A program made the translations under genes and the position numbers. This document shows, piece by piece, positions 1 to 9,673 of a DNA stretch of 27,395 nt. Source of the DNA: Girardia tigrina (Eukaryota > Platyhelminthes > Tricladida > Dugesiidae); assembly GCA_001938485.1 (NCBI GenBank), contig MQRK01216367.1:1-27395 (forward strand), written 5' to 3'. The notes under the pieces are model-generated. The model was given only the letters and a program-made list of their open reading frames with translations, had not been told where the DNA came from and ran no database searches. Within the stretch, counting starts at the first letter, position 1. Each line of letters begins with the position of its first letter.

Positions 1-1440
1 ACATCTAAAATATCAATTTTCCATCTGGGTGGGAGAAACACATTTCCAAATACTAAACTCAACATACAAAATGCAACAAACCAATTTCAACATACCAAAT
101 TTAAAATATTCCTCACACATACCACTAATACCAACAATCCTGAAAAAAAACTTATGTTGATCATATTAAACAATAAATTTTCCAGATTATTTTGTTATTT
201 AATTTTTTTAGTTAATGGAAGATAGAAATCCACTCGCTCTCATTTTCCATTACATAAGGTGTATATGTATATGTTAACTGTGGTACGTGCAAAAGATTTT
301 AAGCAACTTGTAAAAGATTTTAATTATTTCAATTTCTCTGAATTATTTATTAGAAAAGTAACAAAAAACAGCAATAATTTTAATAAAATTATGTTTATTT
401 ATGACCAAATTTACAATTGGTATTTATATATGATAAATAATAAAATCAAAGCCAATTTGACCTATTCTATTAAATTCTTGATTGGGAAGACTCCTCCCAA
501 TTATTGATATTCTGTTTAGTTTAAAAATTTTATTTATAGATAAAAATATGATTTGATTTCCGAAATTTAATTACAAAAAATATTTCTTAATTTATTAAGA
601 GACTTAAAATTAAGTTAAAATTTATAACCTAAACATTTCCAATGAATATTCGATTTTCCAAAGATTTTATTTAAATTATTTTCCAAAATTAAATTATTCC
701 TTTACCGTTTAATATTCTACCAATTAGTTTCCAAAAATTCAAATTAAATTATTTTCTAATCAATTTAATTCTTCACTAATTCAGTCTTAATTCAATTTCT
801 CTTCTTGATTCTTTGATGACTTTCCAATGATAACGCTCCTTCAAATAGTAATTCTTTCCTTCTGAGGGTACTTTTGAAAAAAACTATCGTGCCATTATTA
901 AATCTTACCTTTAGAGAAAATTTAAACTATCGATTATTTGTTACTTAAGTCACCTATTTATAATTTTTTTTCATAAACTACTACTAATTTTAAACTTTCA
1001 ATCTGGCTTTTAAACCTTAAGCTTAAAAAATATGTTAAAAATATATTATTTTTATTTAAATATAAATAATTTTTTTTTATTTATAAATATTTCTTTTTAA
1101 TTTTGAAGTATTATAAATGGAGCGGAGAATTATTGACTTGACAGAACATTTTTGCCAGTTTCAGATATAAATAAAATATATAATTAAATTAATCAATTAA
1201 AATAAATAAATAAATTAATTAAATTAAATAAAATAAATAATTAAATAAATTAAAATAAACTAATAAAGTAAATCATTTTTCTTTTTTTTAAAAAATAAAT
1301 AACGAAATGAATGAATTGTAAATTAAATACGTAATCCAAGAAATGGGATTCATTTAATTGTCCGAATTTCAGTTCATCGATTAATTACGATAATGTATAA
1401 TTAATGGTGAGCCTCATTTTATTTTTATGTAATTTGAATA
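1..1440. other. AT-rich spacer, no gene seen
   Basis: This stretch is almost pure A/T with only short chance frames. The 82-residue frame at 259-507 is dominated by Asn, Tyr, Phe, Ile and Lys, as expected from random AT-rich DNA, so I do not call it a gene. Confidence 0.7.
1165..1266. repeat. AAT/TAAA low-complexity tract
   Basis: About 100 bases built only from A and T in short units (AAATAA, AATTAA). It is simple-sequence repeat within the spacer. Confidence 0.8.
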
Positions 1441-1445
1441 CTGCA

Positions 1446-1558
1446 GGAGTGTCGTGTGGTGAGTTGTGTGTGATGTGTTGTGTGTGATATGTGTTGTGTG
1501 TGAAAATGAATTGTAATTGGATAAAGTGCGTGTGTTAAAGTGTGTGTGTAAAAAGTGT
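1446..1558. repeat. TG-rich tract
   Basis: The stretch repeats GTGTG, TGTGTG and GTGTTGTGTGTG many times and stands out from the A/T-only surroundings. It lies about 110 bases upstream of the open frame at 1665, so it could be part of a 5' untranslated region or promoter. That link is only positional. Confidence 0.6.
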
Positions 1559-1664
1559 GAGTTTTAATCACAATTTTCAATTTCAAAAAAAATAAGTTTC
1601 AAAAAAAGTTCTCTTGATTCGATTTTACGGTGATTTAAATATGTGAAAATAAATTAAAAAAATA

Positions 1665-1964
1665 ATGAAAATGTGGGAAAAATTCGGACGTGAAGTTAAA
1701 AGCCAATATAAAGATGAACAACTGAAAGTCATTTGTTCAGCCAATTTAAAATTGGTGCCTGAATTCATCATAACACCGATAAAGAGTGCGCTATCACTCG
1801 AAGTTTTTCCGGCAGATAAAGATGCGTGTCATCATTTTCTCGGTTGGGATATCGCCACATTTGAATTGCGTAAACGAGATGGGATTCCGCTGAATATTTT
1901 GTTCAATAAAATGAAAAGCACTTCAACCGACATGCACAATGAAAAAGAATTCTTCTCTTTCTAA
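1665..1964 (+). CDS. Hypothetical small protein, 99 residues
   Basis: I do not recognise this frame. It reads from a double methionine (MKMWEKFGREVK) to a stop 100 codons later. Residue use is balanced (Trp, Cys, His, Pro and Asp all present), unlike the Asn/Ile/Lys-rich chance frames nearby, and its base composition is clearly less AT-rich than its flanks. The A-rich context before the ATG suits an animal start codon. No signal peptide or membrane segment is visible; the middle contains a Cys-His-His cluster and a Trp (HHFLGWD). It could be a small host gene, one exon of a larger gene, or a piece of a decayed element. An ATT microsatellite begins about 30 bases after the stop, so any further exon would lie beyond it. 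Confidence 0.35.
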   Translation: MKMWEKFGREVKSQYKDEQLKVICSANLKLVPEFIITPIKSALSLEVFPADKDACHHFLGWDIATFELRKRDGIPLNILFNKMKSTSTDMHNEKEFFSF

Positions 1965-1994
1965 AATATCGCGGAGACACGGCTTCCTGTCCAG

Positions 1995-2436
1995 ATATTA
2001 TTATTGTTATTATTATTTTATGAATAATTATTATTATTTTTAGTAATATTATGATTATTATTATAAATTACTAAGTTATAAATTATTATATTTAACATTA
2101 CATAAATTATTATAATTATTATTAACTATTATTAATATTATTCTTATTATTATTCTTATTATATTGTTATTAATATTATTATTATTAATTTATTAAATTA
2201 TGAATATTATTATTATATGAATTATTGCAATAATTGGTGTTATTAAATCGAATTTAATTAATATTATTATTATTAATCATTATTGTTCTTATTATATTAT
2301 TATTATTATCATTTACTATTAGTATTATTATTATTTTACGATTATTATTATATCACTTATAATTATTTTTATTATTATTACGATTACTATTATTTAATGT
2401 CATTATTATAATAATTATTATTATTAACTATTATAT
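1995..2436. repeat. ATT-type microsatellite, imperfect
   Basis: About 440 bases of interrupted TTA/ATT/TAT triplets. The 3' flank (about 2436-2500), with runs of A and then ATCAAACTTACTGAA, resembles the flank of the second ATT tract at 3308-3640, suggesting both belong to one duplicated segment. Confidence 0.85.
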
Positions 2437-2574
2437 ATAAAAAATAATTTGATTTTTAAAATAAAAAAAATATAAAAAAAAATAAAAATCAAACTTACTG
2501 AAAAAAAGAGAGGAGAAATATGTGTGTGATTTTTTTTGGTATACATATATATAATTTTTTTTGAGAATTTTTGA

Positions 2575-2638
2575 ATATAGTTTCCCACGATTGCTGAATA
2601 TAGTTTCCCACGATTGCTGAATAGTTTCCCACGGTTCA
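2575..2638. repeat. 23-bp tandem repeat, just under three copies
   Basis: The unit ATATAGTTTCCCACGATTGC plus TGA occurs at 2575-2597 and 2598-2620, and a shortened third copy lies at 2621-2638. The first two copies are identical, which implies a recent duplication. Confidence 0.9.
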
Positions 2639-2639
2639 T

Positions 2640-3307
2640 TTAAACAAGAAAACAATAACTACTGAAAGGTTATTAATAATTCATTGTTTAATTTTATTTA
2701 TATTGCATGGGAATATTTTATTTCTGAGTAGCCAAATATTATTCTTTAAATTTATAAATTATTTATACTTCTCTACACTTGAGATTTTCCATTAAAAATA
2801 CATATATTATTTATATTTTTGATTAAAATTTATTACTAAAACTAAATAAATAGGATATATAATTTTTTTTATTTTCTTTGTACAAAAAAAGTGGACAAAC
2901 TATCCTTGATAAATGGGAGTACATAAAAATAATAAGTTGTAGCAAATAGGCAGAGACAATCATAATGATATAGGTTTGTAGAAAGAAACCAATAATCACC
3001 GATTGATGAACTTCCTTTGAACAATTTTTGTAGTAAGTGAAAAAAATTAATTTAATTATGAATTAGTTTAATAAAATAATATCAACAGAAAATCTATTTA
3101 TTTAAAGATAACACTAATGAAAATAATTAAAAGCCTCCTTGAATGAATGTCTTGTTCCGACTATCGTCACACAACACTTGACTTCTTGGTGAAGGGAGAG
3201 TACGGAAGAATGTTCAAAGACCACACCATTTGATATTGGAACTTTTATGGTGAAAAAAAATTAAGATTAATGTACTAAATTATGTTTGTTACAAAACTGC
3301 ACATAAT
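2640..3307. other. AT-rich spacer, no gene seen
   Basis: No frame with protein-like composition, no RNA gene and no element end could be recognised here. Confidence 0.6.
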
Positions 3308-3640
3308 ATATTATTATTATTATTAGTATTAATTATTATTATGATTGTTATTATTGTTATTTTTATTTAAACATTATTTTAATTTATTAAATTTTATTAC
3401 TATACTATTATTATCATTATCTTATTATTATTATTCTTATTTTATAATTATATTATTATTATTTTATTAATGTAACTATTATTATTGTGTTATTATAATT
3501 ATTGTTATTCTTATTATTTTTATTATATTTTTATTACTATTATAATTTTATTATTAATATTACTATTATTATTAATCTTATTTTTTTATTATTATAATCA
3601 TTATTATTAATATTATTATTACCAAAACTATTATTATTAT
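3308..3640. repeat. Second ATT-type microsatellite
   Basis: Interrupted ATT triplets similar to the tract at 1995-2436. The flank at about 3640-3700 again gives runs of A followed by ATCTTACTGAA. The minus-strand frame through it (3578-3760) is just Ile/Phe/Tyr-rich translation of the repeat. Confidence 0.85.
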
Positions 3641-4305
3641 ATATAAAAAAACAAATAAAAAATAAAAAATCAACAATAAAAATCTTACTGAATTAAGAAA
3701 ACAAAAATAAAAATGAATTGGGCAATTATGCACAGAAATTTTATTTAAAAAAGAAGTCAAAATTAAATCCTCACCAATTACCCTGGGATTAATTGAAGCC
3801 GTTTTGCCCGAAAATTTGACAATTTAAATAAATGTGCAATTGAGACCAGAAAAAACAAATTAGCATATTAATGAAAATTTCTAAATTTAAATTAAGTTTT
3901 ATTTAAGTTAAATTTTATTTTAATATTAAGCTAATTTAAATTAAACTGATTTAAATTTTTATTTAAACTATTTATTTTTTTCAAAACGGGTATAAATACC
4001 CCTAAACTTAAAGAAATATCACACAAAAATAGGAAACATAATCAAAACGAAACATTTAATAATAGAAAAGTCATATACTTTAAAAAGTAAAATTATTAAT
4101 AGATGGAAATTTACAAAATATTTTGGAATCATCCATAGTTATTTATACGTTGTATTATTCGGAAAAATTTTGTGATTCAATTGAATAATGTTTTTAAACA
4201 GAATTCCTTAGACTTATTACTATTATTATTATTTGAAAACTAATCTCCGACGAGATTCATTTGGATTGAAACCTCAAAAGAGGGTTAATCAAATTAATAT
4301 ATTCA
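3641..4305. other. AT-rich spacer, no gene seen
   Basis: Non-coding in appearance; no conserved motif recognised. Confidence 0.55.
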
Positions 4306-4620
4306 TTACAAAGTCGGAAGGACCATTTTAAAAGGAGTCAGACAATTATATCTGAAAGCTTGTTTAAAGTTATTACAAAAATATTTTCGAATACCCAACA
4401 ATATTTTACTGTCCTCACTTTTTATTGTGAACCTCTCTGAACTTGATCTGATTATTTGTAACTGGGAAACAACATTTGCCCCTTTTAAATTCACTCGGTA
4501 TCCAGGTAAATTCTTCCGCCAGGTTCTTGTTTTTTGAGACTAAATCGTCAAGTCTGTATAATACTCTTTGCGTACAAATACCCTTGTGCTCTACTTCCCA
4601 CGATATTGCGATGAAATAAA
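4306..4620 (-). pseudogene. Weak coding-like fragment, unrecognised
   Basis: The minus strand has a 62-residue frame (4494-4306) starting MNLKGANVV. An overlapping minus frame also reads protein-like (for example EEFTWIPSEFKRGKC). Base composition is less extreme than in the flanks, so the stretch may be a decayed coding fragment, but I cannot name a family. Both frames are short and neither has clear support over the other. It may equally be chance. Confidence 0.15.
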
Positions 4621-4734
4621 TATCTTAAATTATACAGTGAACTAAAACGAAAAATAATAAGAAAAGTTAAAGTCGGGCACATAAATAAAAATAATACAAG
4701 AAATCAGAAGAATATATAAGAAAAGAACGAAATT

Positions 4735-4986
4735 GAAAGAAATATTTAATAATCGACTAGAATCAAAAATTACGGAGTAAACTAGATTATAATATTTCTT
4801 AAAAAATTCCAAAAAATATTTAATAAATCCCAATTTATGTGTATATAATTATGACAGTTGATAAACAAGAAACAACTGAAAAATAAAATAATCGCATAAT
4901 AATCATAATAAAGTCCAATAAAAATTGCTAATTATTATGAAAAATAAATTTCTGAAAATTTCGAAAAAATATCAATACACTTAAAA
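4735..4986. repeat. 252-bp dispersed repeat, copy 1
   Basis: Nearly the same sequence recurs at 7672-7924 in the same orientation, with only scattered substitutions and small indels. Copy 2 lies inside the hAT transposon, so this copy is either a remnant of the same transposon family or a separate small element inserted in both places. It contains no usable frame beyond a short Phe/Tyr/Leu-rich one. Confidence 0.9.
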
Positions 4987-5657
4987 GGCCAATGGTATTA
5001 GAAAACATCAAAACAGAAAACAGCAGTCGAAACACATCAATAATCAATTCAAACGAAAACATAATAATAATAATTATAATAAAAACTAAGAAAAAAATAT
5101 AATAGGGAAATATATTGTTGAGTGTTAGTTGTGTTTTATAAAAAATTAGTAAGATTTTATTAAAATGTATTTTATATATATCTACAATTTACAATTAAAA
5201 ATGTTTTATAAGAGAGTAATATTTTATTGGTCCCTGGCCGGTTTTATATTGAAGATCCGAGAGCCTTTAGCGACAACTCGGGTTGATTAAATGTTTTAAG
5301 AGTTTGGGTCACACTTTACAGCGTGCATATATATATATATATAATTATATAATAAATTTTAAAATTAAAATTATCTATTAAAAATTACTTTTCTTTATAA
5401 TTTTCGATCTCGTTAAATTCTTTTAATTGCGCACTCTTTCAGTGTGATTGTTATTATTATTATTCTGAGTTTTTTTCGCCTCTTTAAATAAATTCTCTCT
5501 CTTGAACTCAAATAACTTTCTCGTGTTCGTTTTAACTTTTAAATAAATTCTCTTTTCTATCGCACTTTTCGACGAAGAATAATAGATAAAAATATGTAAA
5601 ATTTGTTGAGGTTTTGTAAAAAAAATTATATTATATAAAGTATTAATTGAAGCTTAA
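4987..5657. other. AT-rich spacer, no gene seen
   Basis: A short (AT)n run lies at about 5328-5345, and the stretch 5240-5320 is less AT-rich, but nothing in it could be identified. Confidence 0.55.
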
Positions 5658-5735
5658 GGCTCCTCTTTCGGTCATCCCTGGGAATGAGGAACTATTTCAC
5701 CTCATTCCCTGAGATGGCTCCGAATTTTGAGAGCC
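5658..5735. repeat. Imperfect inverted repeat / hairpin
   Basis: A perfect 10-bp stem, GGGAATGAGG (5680-5689) with CCTCATTCCC (5700-5709), encloses a 10-base loop. Outer pairing continues imperfectly through TCATC/GATGG, and GGCTC/GAGCC lies further out. It sits just upstream of the LTR and could be a small palindromic element or part of an older insertion. Confidence 0.6.
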
Positions 5736-5814
5736 TCTAATTTTACCTGAAAATTTTTTTAAAAAAATATATAAAAAATATATTTATAAAATTAAATATA
5801 AAAAAATAAATATC

Positions 5815-6425
5815 TAACTTGTTCTTCAAAATAAAATGAAAGTTTTGGGGAATATTCCCATTTTTAATAAAAAGAAATAAAAGTCGACATCAGTCGACTA
5901 ATCAAAATTGGCCATTAGGTCATTCATCAATATTATCGGCCTAATGGCCTTTTTAAAAAAAATGAAGATTATTCCCTAATGGGAATTTTAAATATTATCG
6001 GCATTAATGGCCTAATTTGACAAATTGACGGGAAAATAATTTAAATAATCATTTTTGGAAAAATAATTGATGGCCAAAAGGCCTATAATAATAATAAAAG
6101 AAAAATTTATTATTTTTAATATATAAATATATATATATAGCTCTAGTATAAATAGAGCAATATTTTTATATAAAAAGAAAAGAAGGAAAATTAAAAAGGC
6201 AAAAAAATTGAAAAAGCAAAAAAATATATCGAAATTCCTATATAGGATTTTAAAATTATTTTAATATATTCTAAGCTGTAAAGCATCTTATAATCTCGCC
6301 TCCAATCATTCAAAAGTTGTATAAACCTTTGCTCAAGACTGTAATTGTATATCGAAATAAACGATTATTGAAGAAGCTTTGTTATTTATTGGAGTCAGAG
6401 TTCATCGAGTTTAAACGTTGGGTCA
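5815..6425 (+). mobile_element. LTR of a Ty3/Gypsy-type retrotransposon, plus strand
   Basis: The segment is repeated in inverted orientation at 24329-24858, with strongest similarity in its last about 300 bases. It has LTR architecture: a TATA box (TATAAATA, 6147-6154), an AATAAA signal (6356-6361), a 3' end at GTTGGGTCA, and a primer-binding-site-like sequence soon after. In the other copy the ends read TGAC...GTCA. Promoter-proximal and 3' parts are more conserved between copies than the upstream (U3) part. It is followed by a leader and, further on, Gypsy integrase remnants on the same strand, but I cannot show these belong to one element. It is an old fossil copy with no complete coding region attached. 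Confidence 0.65.
6140..6158 (+). promoter_or_regulatory. TATA box inside a palindrome (LTR promoter)
   Basis: GCTCTA-GTATAAA-TAGAGC: the TATA box is flanked by a perfect 6-bp inverted repeat. The same 19 bases occur in the other LTR copy at 24578-24596. Confidence 0.65.
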
Positions 6426-6431
6426 GATAAT

Positions 6432-6450
6432 TGAGCGCCGAACACCAAAC
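6432..6450 (+). other. Primer-binding-site-like sequence
   Basis: TGAGCGCCGAACACCAAAC begins 6 bases after the LTR end. It resembles the tRNA-Lys primer-binding site used by many retroelements (TGGCGCC..GAACA). The equivalent sequence follows the inverted LTR copy. This supports the placement of the LTR boundary, though the match is imperfect. Confidence 0.45.
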
Positions 6451-6543
6451 AAATCCTTCTGACTTTTTGTTTTCAAAATGAAATTCAATTAAATACCAAA
6501 CAAATTTAATATTTTCAGTTTACTTTTATACTAAACTGGTAAA

Positions 6544-6650
6544 ATCAACTTCCTCGTTGATCAATAACTGTAAACAATTTGGCAATCTGTACGATCAACT
6601 TTCTCGATGATCAATCCAATTTTATAAACAATACACTTCCGTTGATCAAA
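6544..6650. repeat. Repeated hairpin motif in the leader
   Basis: The motif ATCAACTTYCTCGWTGATCAAT occurs at 6544-6565 and 6594-6615, 50 bases apart. A partial third copy (CTTCCGTTGATCAAA) lies at about 6636-6650. The first copy contains the perfect stem ATCAAC/GTTGAT. The location just after an LTR recalls the repeated protein-binding sites in some Gypsy leaders; that comparison is inference. Confidence 0.55.
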
Positions 6651-6827
6651 TCGGTGCTGATCTAGTCATATACATTTAATTGTAACAACTAAATATTAAA
6701 TTCGTGACCTTTTGATTTTTCTAATTCTAAGGTGAAATTTAGACATTAAAATTTCCTAAATTATTAATAATTTTTTTTATTTTTTAAATACATAATATAT
6801 ATTTTAAAATATTCCCTCAACAATTGT

Positions 6828-6838
6828 GGGGGGGGGGG
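6828..6838 (+). repeat. Run of 11 G
   Basis: A homopolymer of G in an otherwise A/T-only neighbourhood, followed by the near-palindrome CATAAAAATTTATG. Confidence 0.8.
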
Positions 6839-6959
6839 CATAAAAATTTATGTCCCCATAAATCGTATAAAAATATACATAAGCACATGCAATTATACAA
6901 TATAAGTACATTATATGAATGAAAGAAGGAGTCAATAATGTCAAATAACAAAAAGAAAA

Positions 6960-7175
6960 TCAGTAAAATGATGAAAAATATTCGCTATCAGATAAATCGA
7001 TTAGTTCATCGATATCGTCGTCGGATGGGATGTCCAAGAAAGGGTTGTCGATCATTGTGGGAATCGAATGATAGATAGATGAGTGAGGAGGAGAGGTGAG
7101 GAGAACCTCTCGATATTGTGACAAATTACCATCCGTGCTTCGGTCGAGATCGATTTGTGAAAAAGACATGGGCAC
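6960..7175 (-). CDS. Hypothetical acidic small protein, 71 residues
   Basis: I do not recognise this frame. It reads from MPMSFSQIDLDRSTDG to a stop after 71 codons. The N-terminal half is Ser-rich and neutral. Residues from about 50 are strikingly acidic (DIPSDDDIDELIDLSDSEY), like an acidic tail or activation-type region. Composition is more balanced than in chance frames nearby. It lies on the minus strand between an LTR leader and a plus-strand Gypsy integrase remnant, so it may be part of an element, a fragment of another insertion, or chance. No signal peptide or membrane segment is visible. Confidence 0.3.
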   Translation of the reverse strand: MPMSFSQIDLDRSTDGNLSQYREVLLTSPPHSSIYHSIPTMIDNPFLDIPSDDDIDELIDLSDSEYFSSFY

Positions 7176-7671
7176 TGTGGTGAACGATTAATATAGCTTT
7201 CATCTTCATGATCTATATCCTTCAACTCGTCCTTAAAAACGTCCCAATTTCCATTTTGGTGTGCACATGCTTACAGTTCCAGTAGAACAAAGTCATACCT
7301 AGCCGCCAAAATTTACGAGCCCACCAACAGTCGATTCGAAACAGTACAAATGGACATCAACACTTGTGTCAAACGAATGCCTATCAGAACACTGGCCGCT
7401 GACACCGTCACTGAGATATTCATGAACCACTGCATCTCACGATTCGGCATCCCTAAAAGGATCATCAGGAACTAAGGCCGACAATTTGAATCGGATTTAA
7501 TAAGTGACCTCAAACGGTTAGACATCCAGAAAATTAAGACCAACGCGTATTATCCGCAAAAAACGGTCTAACACAGTGGTTCTTAACCTTTATAATGATC
7601 CATACTCCCTTCAATATGAAAATATGTTCTGACACTCCCATGAAAAATGTTTCTTTTTTTGATAAAGGAAA

Positions 7672-7924
7672 GAAAGAAATATTTAATAATCGATTAGAAT
7701 CAAAAATTACAGAGTAAACTAGATTATAATATTTCTTTAAAAATTCCAAAAAATATTTAAAAATTCCCAATTTATGTGTATATAATTATGACAGTTGATA
7801 AACAAGAAACAACTGAAAAATAAAATAATCGCATAATAATCATAATAAAGTCCAATAAAAATTGCTAATTATTATGAAAAATAAATTTCTGAAAATTTCG
7901 AAAAAAATATCAATACACTTAAAA
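7672..7924. repeat. Dispersed repeat, copy 2 (inside the hAT)
   Basis: About 253 bases, nearly identical to 4735-4986. It lies between the left hAT end and the transposase remnant, where the transposase C-terminal (dimerisation) region would be expected in a full element. Confidence 0.9.
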
Positions 7925-8084
7925 TCTGGAGAATTCTTGTTTTATAATATGTTGGAAATTGTCTGGCTCCTGGAATTTTTCAAATTTGAATAGTATTCTA
8001 CATTCAAATATATGTATTGAGAAAACAAAATTATACATATTACATATAACATACAAATCGACTAAAGCAGATAAATTTCGTTTA

Positions 8085-8900
8085 TTGCATCATTAGTGAA
8101 AATCCTGTCGTTGATGACGCTTGTAGATTGTCCTAATATTCGGAGCGATGGAAGAAAGTCGCAACGGAAGATTTCTTTTTACAACGTCCAATTTATTGCG
8201 CTTTTTGTCAGAATATCTTCAACAACAGAAAATGCGCATTTCACTAGGTACGATGATGGAAAAGGTAGCAAAATTTCTTCTTTAAATTGACCCTCGTCAA
8301 TAAATCTCACGTAGCATAATAAAAGAAACTCACTGCCTCTTACTTTTGTTTCATCCAAATGAACAGAAAATACATTTTTGCAACTGAGATATGAGCTTCT
8401 CTTCTACATTTGACGACATTTCATCGATTCGCATCCTTAAGGTATCATTATTCAATGGAACAGCGTATATCTCCTCTTTTACTTTGGATTGAAGCATGAT
8501 TTTTGAAAAAGTTTCAATGGCAGGCTTAACAAACTGTTCTCCAATCGTATGAGGTTTACCAGCCTTCTCTTAACTTCTGCATAACTAAATTCAAGACCTT
8601 GTACATTCACAGAATTTATAGATTGAAACAGAGGAAATAGTTTGACGCTTACCAATCTTCTCCTTTAATCTGAGGAAAAAGCTAATGTCTTTATTTACTT
8701 GTTCTGGATGCTTCCTCTTGATATGATCTTCAAGCTTTGAAGGTTTCATCGAATCATTGCACAATGTTACTTTTCAAAAAAGGCACGAAGGACAACATCA
8801 TGTGGAGCGGAAATGAAACCATACTTCAAGTAATCACTTGAGTATTTTCAGCATTTTTTATTTGCACTAGGATGCCATTTTTAGAAAAATGGTTACTTAA
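8085..8900 (-). pseudogene. hAT transposase remnant (ZBED type)
   Basis: Reading the minus strand from high to low coordinates gives the expected order. First comes a BED-zinc-finger end, SMKPSKLEDHIKRKHPE (about 8703-8755), carrying the paired His of the finger. Next is VNKDISFFLRLKEKIG, then IGEQFVKPAIETFSK and the block VPLNNDTLRMRIDEMSSNVE (about 8400-8470), a hallmark of ZBED5-like transposases. Degraded catalytic-domain sequence (LLLCYVRFID-like, then VVEDILTKSAINW) follows to about 8100. These pieces fall in different frames with several stops between them. The usual protein is over 500 residues; the C-terminal dimerisation region is missing, with the 253-bp repeat in that place. The copy cannot encode an active transposase. 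Confidence 0.85.
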
Positions 8901-9499
8901 ATATTAAATAAAAAATTTGCATTTGGTAATATGAGCATTTTACTTATCTGAAATGTTATGCAATTAAATATTATCATCAGTGAAACTGACGTAAGAGGCC
9001 TAATCTTTGTAGTTTAAAATAGCAGCAGCAATCAATACAAACAAAATTATTAATCTCCATTTATAATATTGTATCATATATTTAAGTAGAATTCACAATA
9101 ACACAATTAATGCAAACAGAGCATTGAAATTACAGGAAAAAACCTACAATACACAATGATAATGAGATGCAGTCTTAAAAACCATAAGAATTATAAATCA
9201 ACACCTAAATCTGCATTCACCCGTAATTCCCCAGTTAATTTATTTTCACCCCTTTGAATTTAATTTTCAACCTCAGGGGTGCACCTGCACCCCGTTAAGA
9301 ACCACTGATCTAATAGAACGGTTCCACTGCACTCTAAAAGTTTTGCTTCAGAAGTTAGCACATTCACACGAATGGGATCTCATCACCTCATGGGGCCGGT
9401 CGTGAGAACAAAGCGATTCTCAGACGTCGACGTGAAATCCGATGGGATGCACAACAGTTGAGTGGAACTGAACAGAATTACCGAACAGGCAACACCTTA

Positions 9500-9673
9500 T
9501 AACCTATTAATTATTATTCAGAATTGAAAAAGTAATACCGTCTTAATTCTTAAAATCCATAATAGTAAATAAATAGTAAAATTTGCTCGAGATATACAAA
9601 ATAATTTAGAAAAAATAAAACGCATAATTTTTATATCAATAATTTTACATTGTAAACCTAAAATATTATAACA
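9500..9673. other. AT-rich spacer before the satellite
   Basis: No feature recognised. Confidence 0.5.

Larger units (their letters stand above)
7574..9307 (-). mobile_element. hAT DNA transposon, 1734 bp, defective
   Basis: The ends are a 14-bp perfect terminal inverted repeat, CAGTGGTTCTTAAC...GTTAAGAACCACTG, typical of ZBED-type hAT elements. The flanking 8-mers GTCTAACA (7566-7573) and ATCTAATA (9308-9315) agree at 6 of 8 positions and fit the hAT target pattern nTCTAnAn. Transposase remnants lie inside on the minus strand. The element sits within a Gypsy integrase fragment, so it is younger than that fragment. The diverged target duplication and disrupted transposase indicate an old, inactive copy. 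Confidence 0.9.
7300..9380 (+). mobile_element. Gypsy integrase fragment, split by a hAT insertion
   Basis: Plus-strand translation before the hAT insertion contains SRFGIPKRIIR and GRQFESDLISDLKRL, then NAYYPQ. After the insertion it gives LIERFHCTLKVL. These are the order and motifs of the Ty3/Gypsy integrase catalytic core (family pattern: ISRFG.P..I..D.G.QFES, TAYHPQ.NG..ERFHR.LK). The hAT at 7574-9307 interrupts it exactly between the YYPQ and ERFH blocks, which proves the order of events. The remnant is old and broken in several places. Sequence from about 9380 to 9500 could not be matched. Confidence 0.8.

Noticed and set aside
2424-2655. Two overlapping minus-strand frames of about 70 residues.
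   Set aside because: They are made of the 23-bp tandem repeat and A/T-rich low-complexity sequence.
3578-3760. Minus-strand frame with a long hydrophobic run as a membrane protein.
   Set aside because: It is simply the translation of an ATT microsatellite.
8096-8290. Plus-strand 64-residue frame.
   Set aside because: It is antisense to the hAT transposase remnant.
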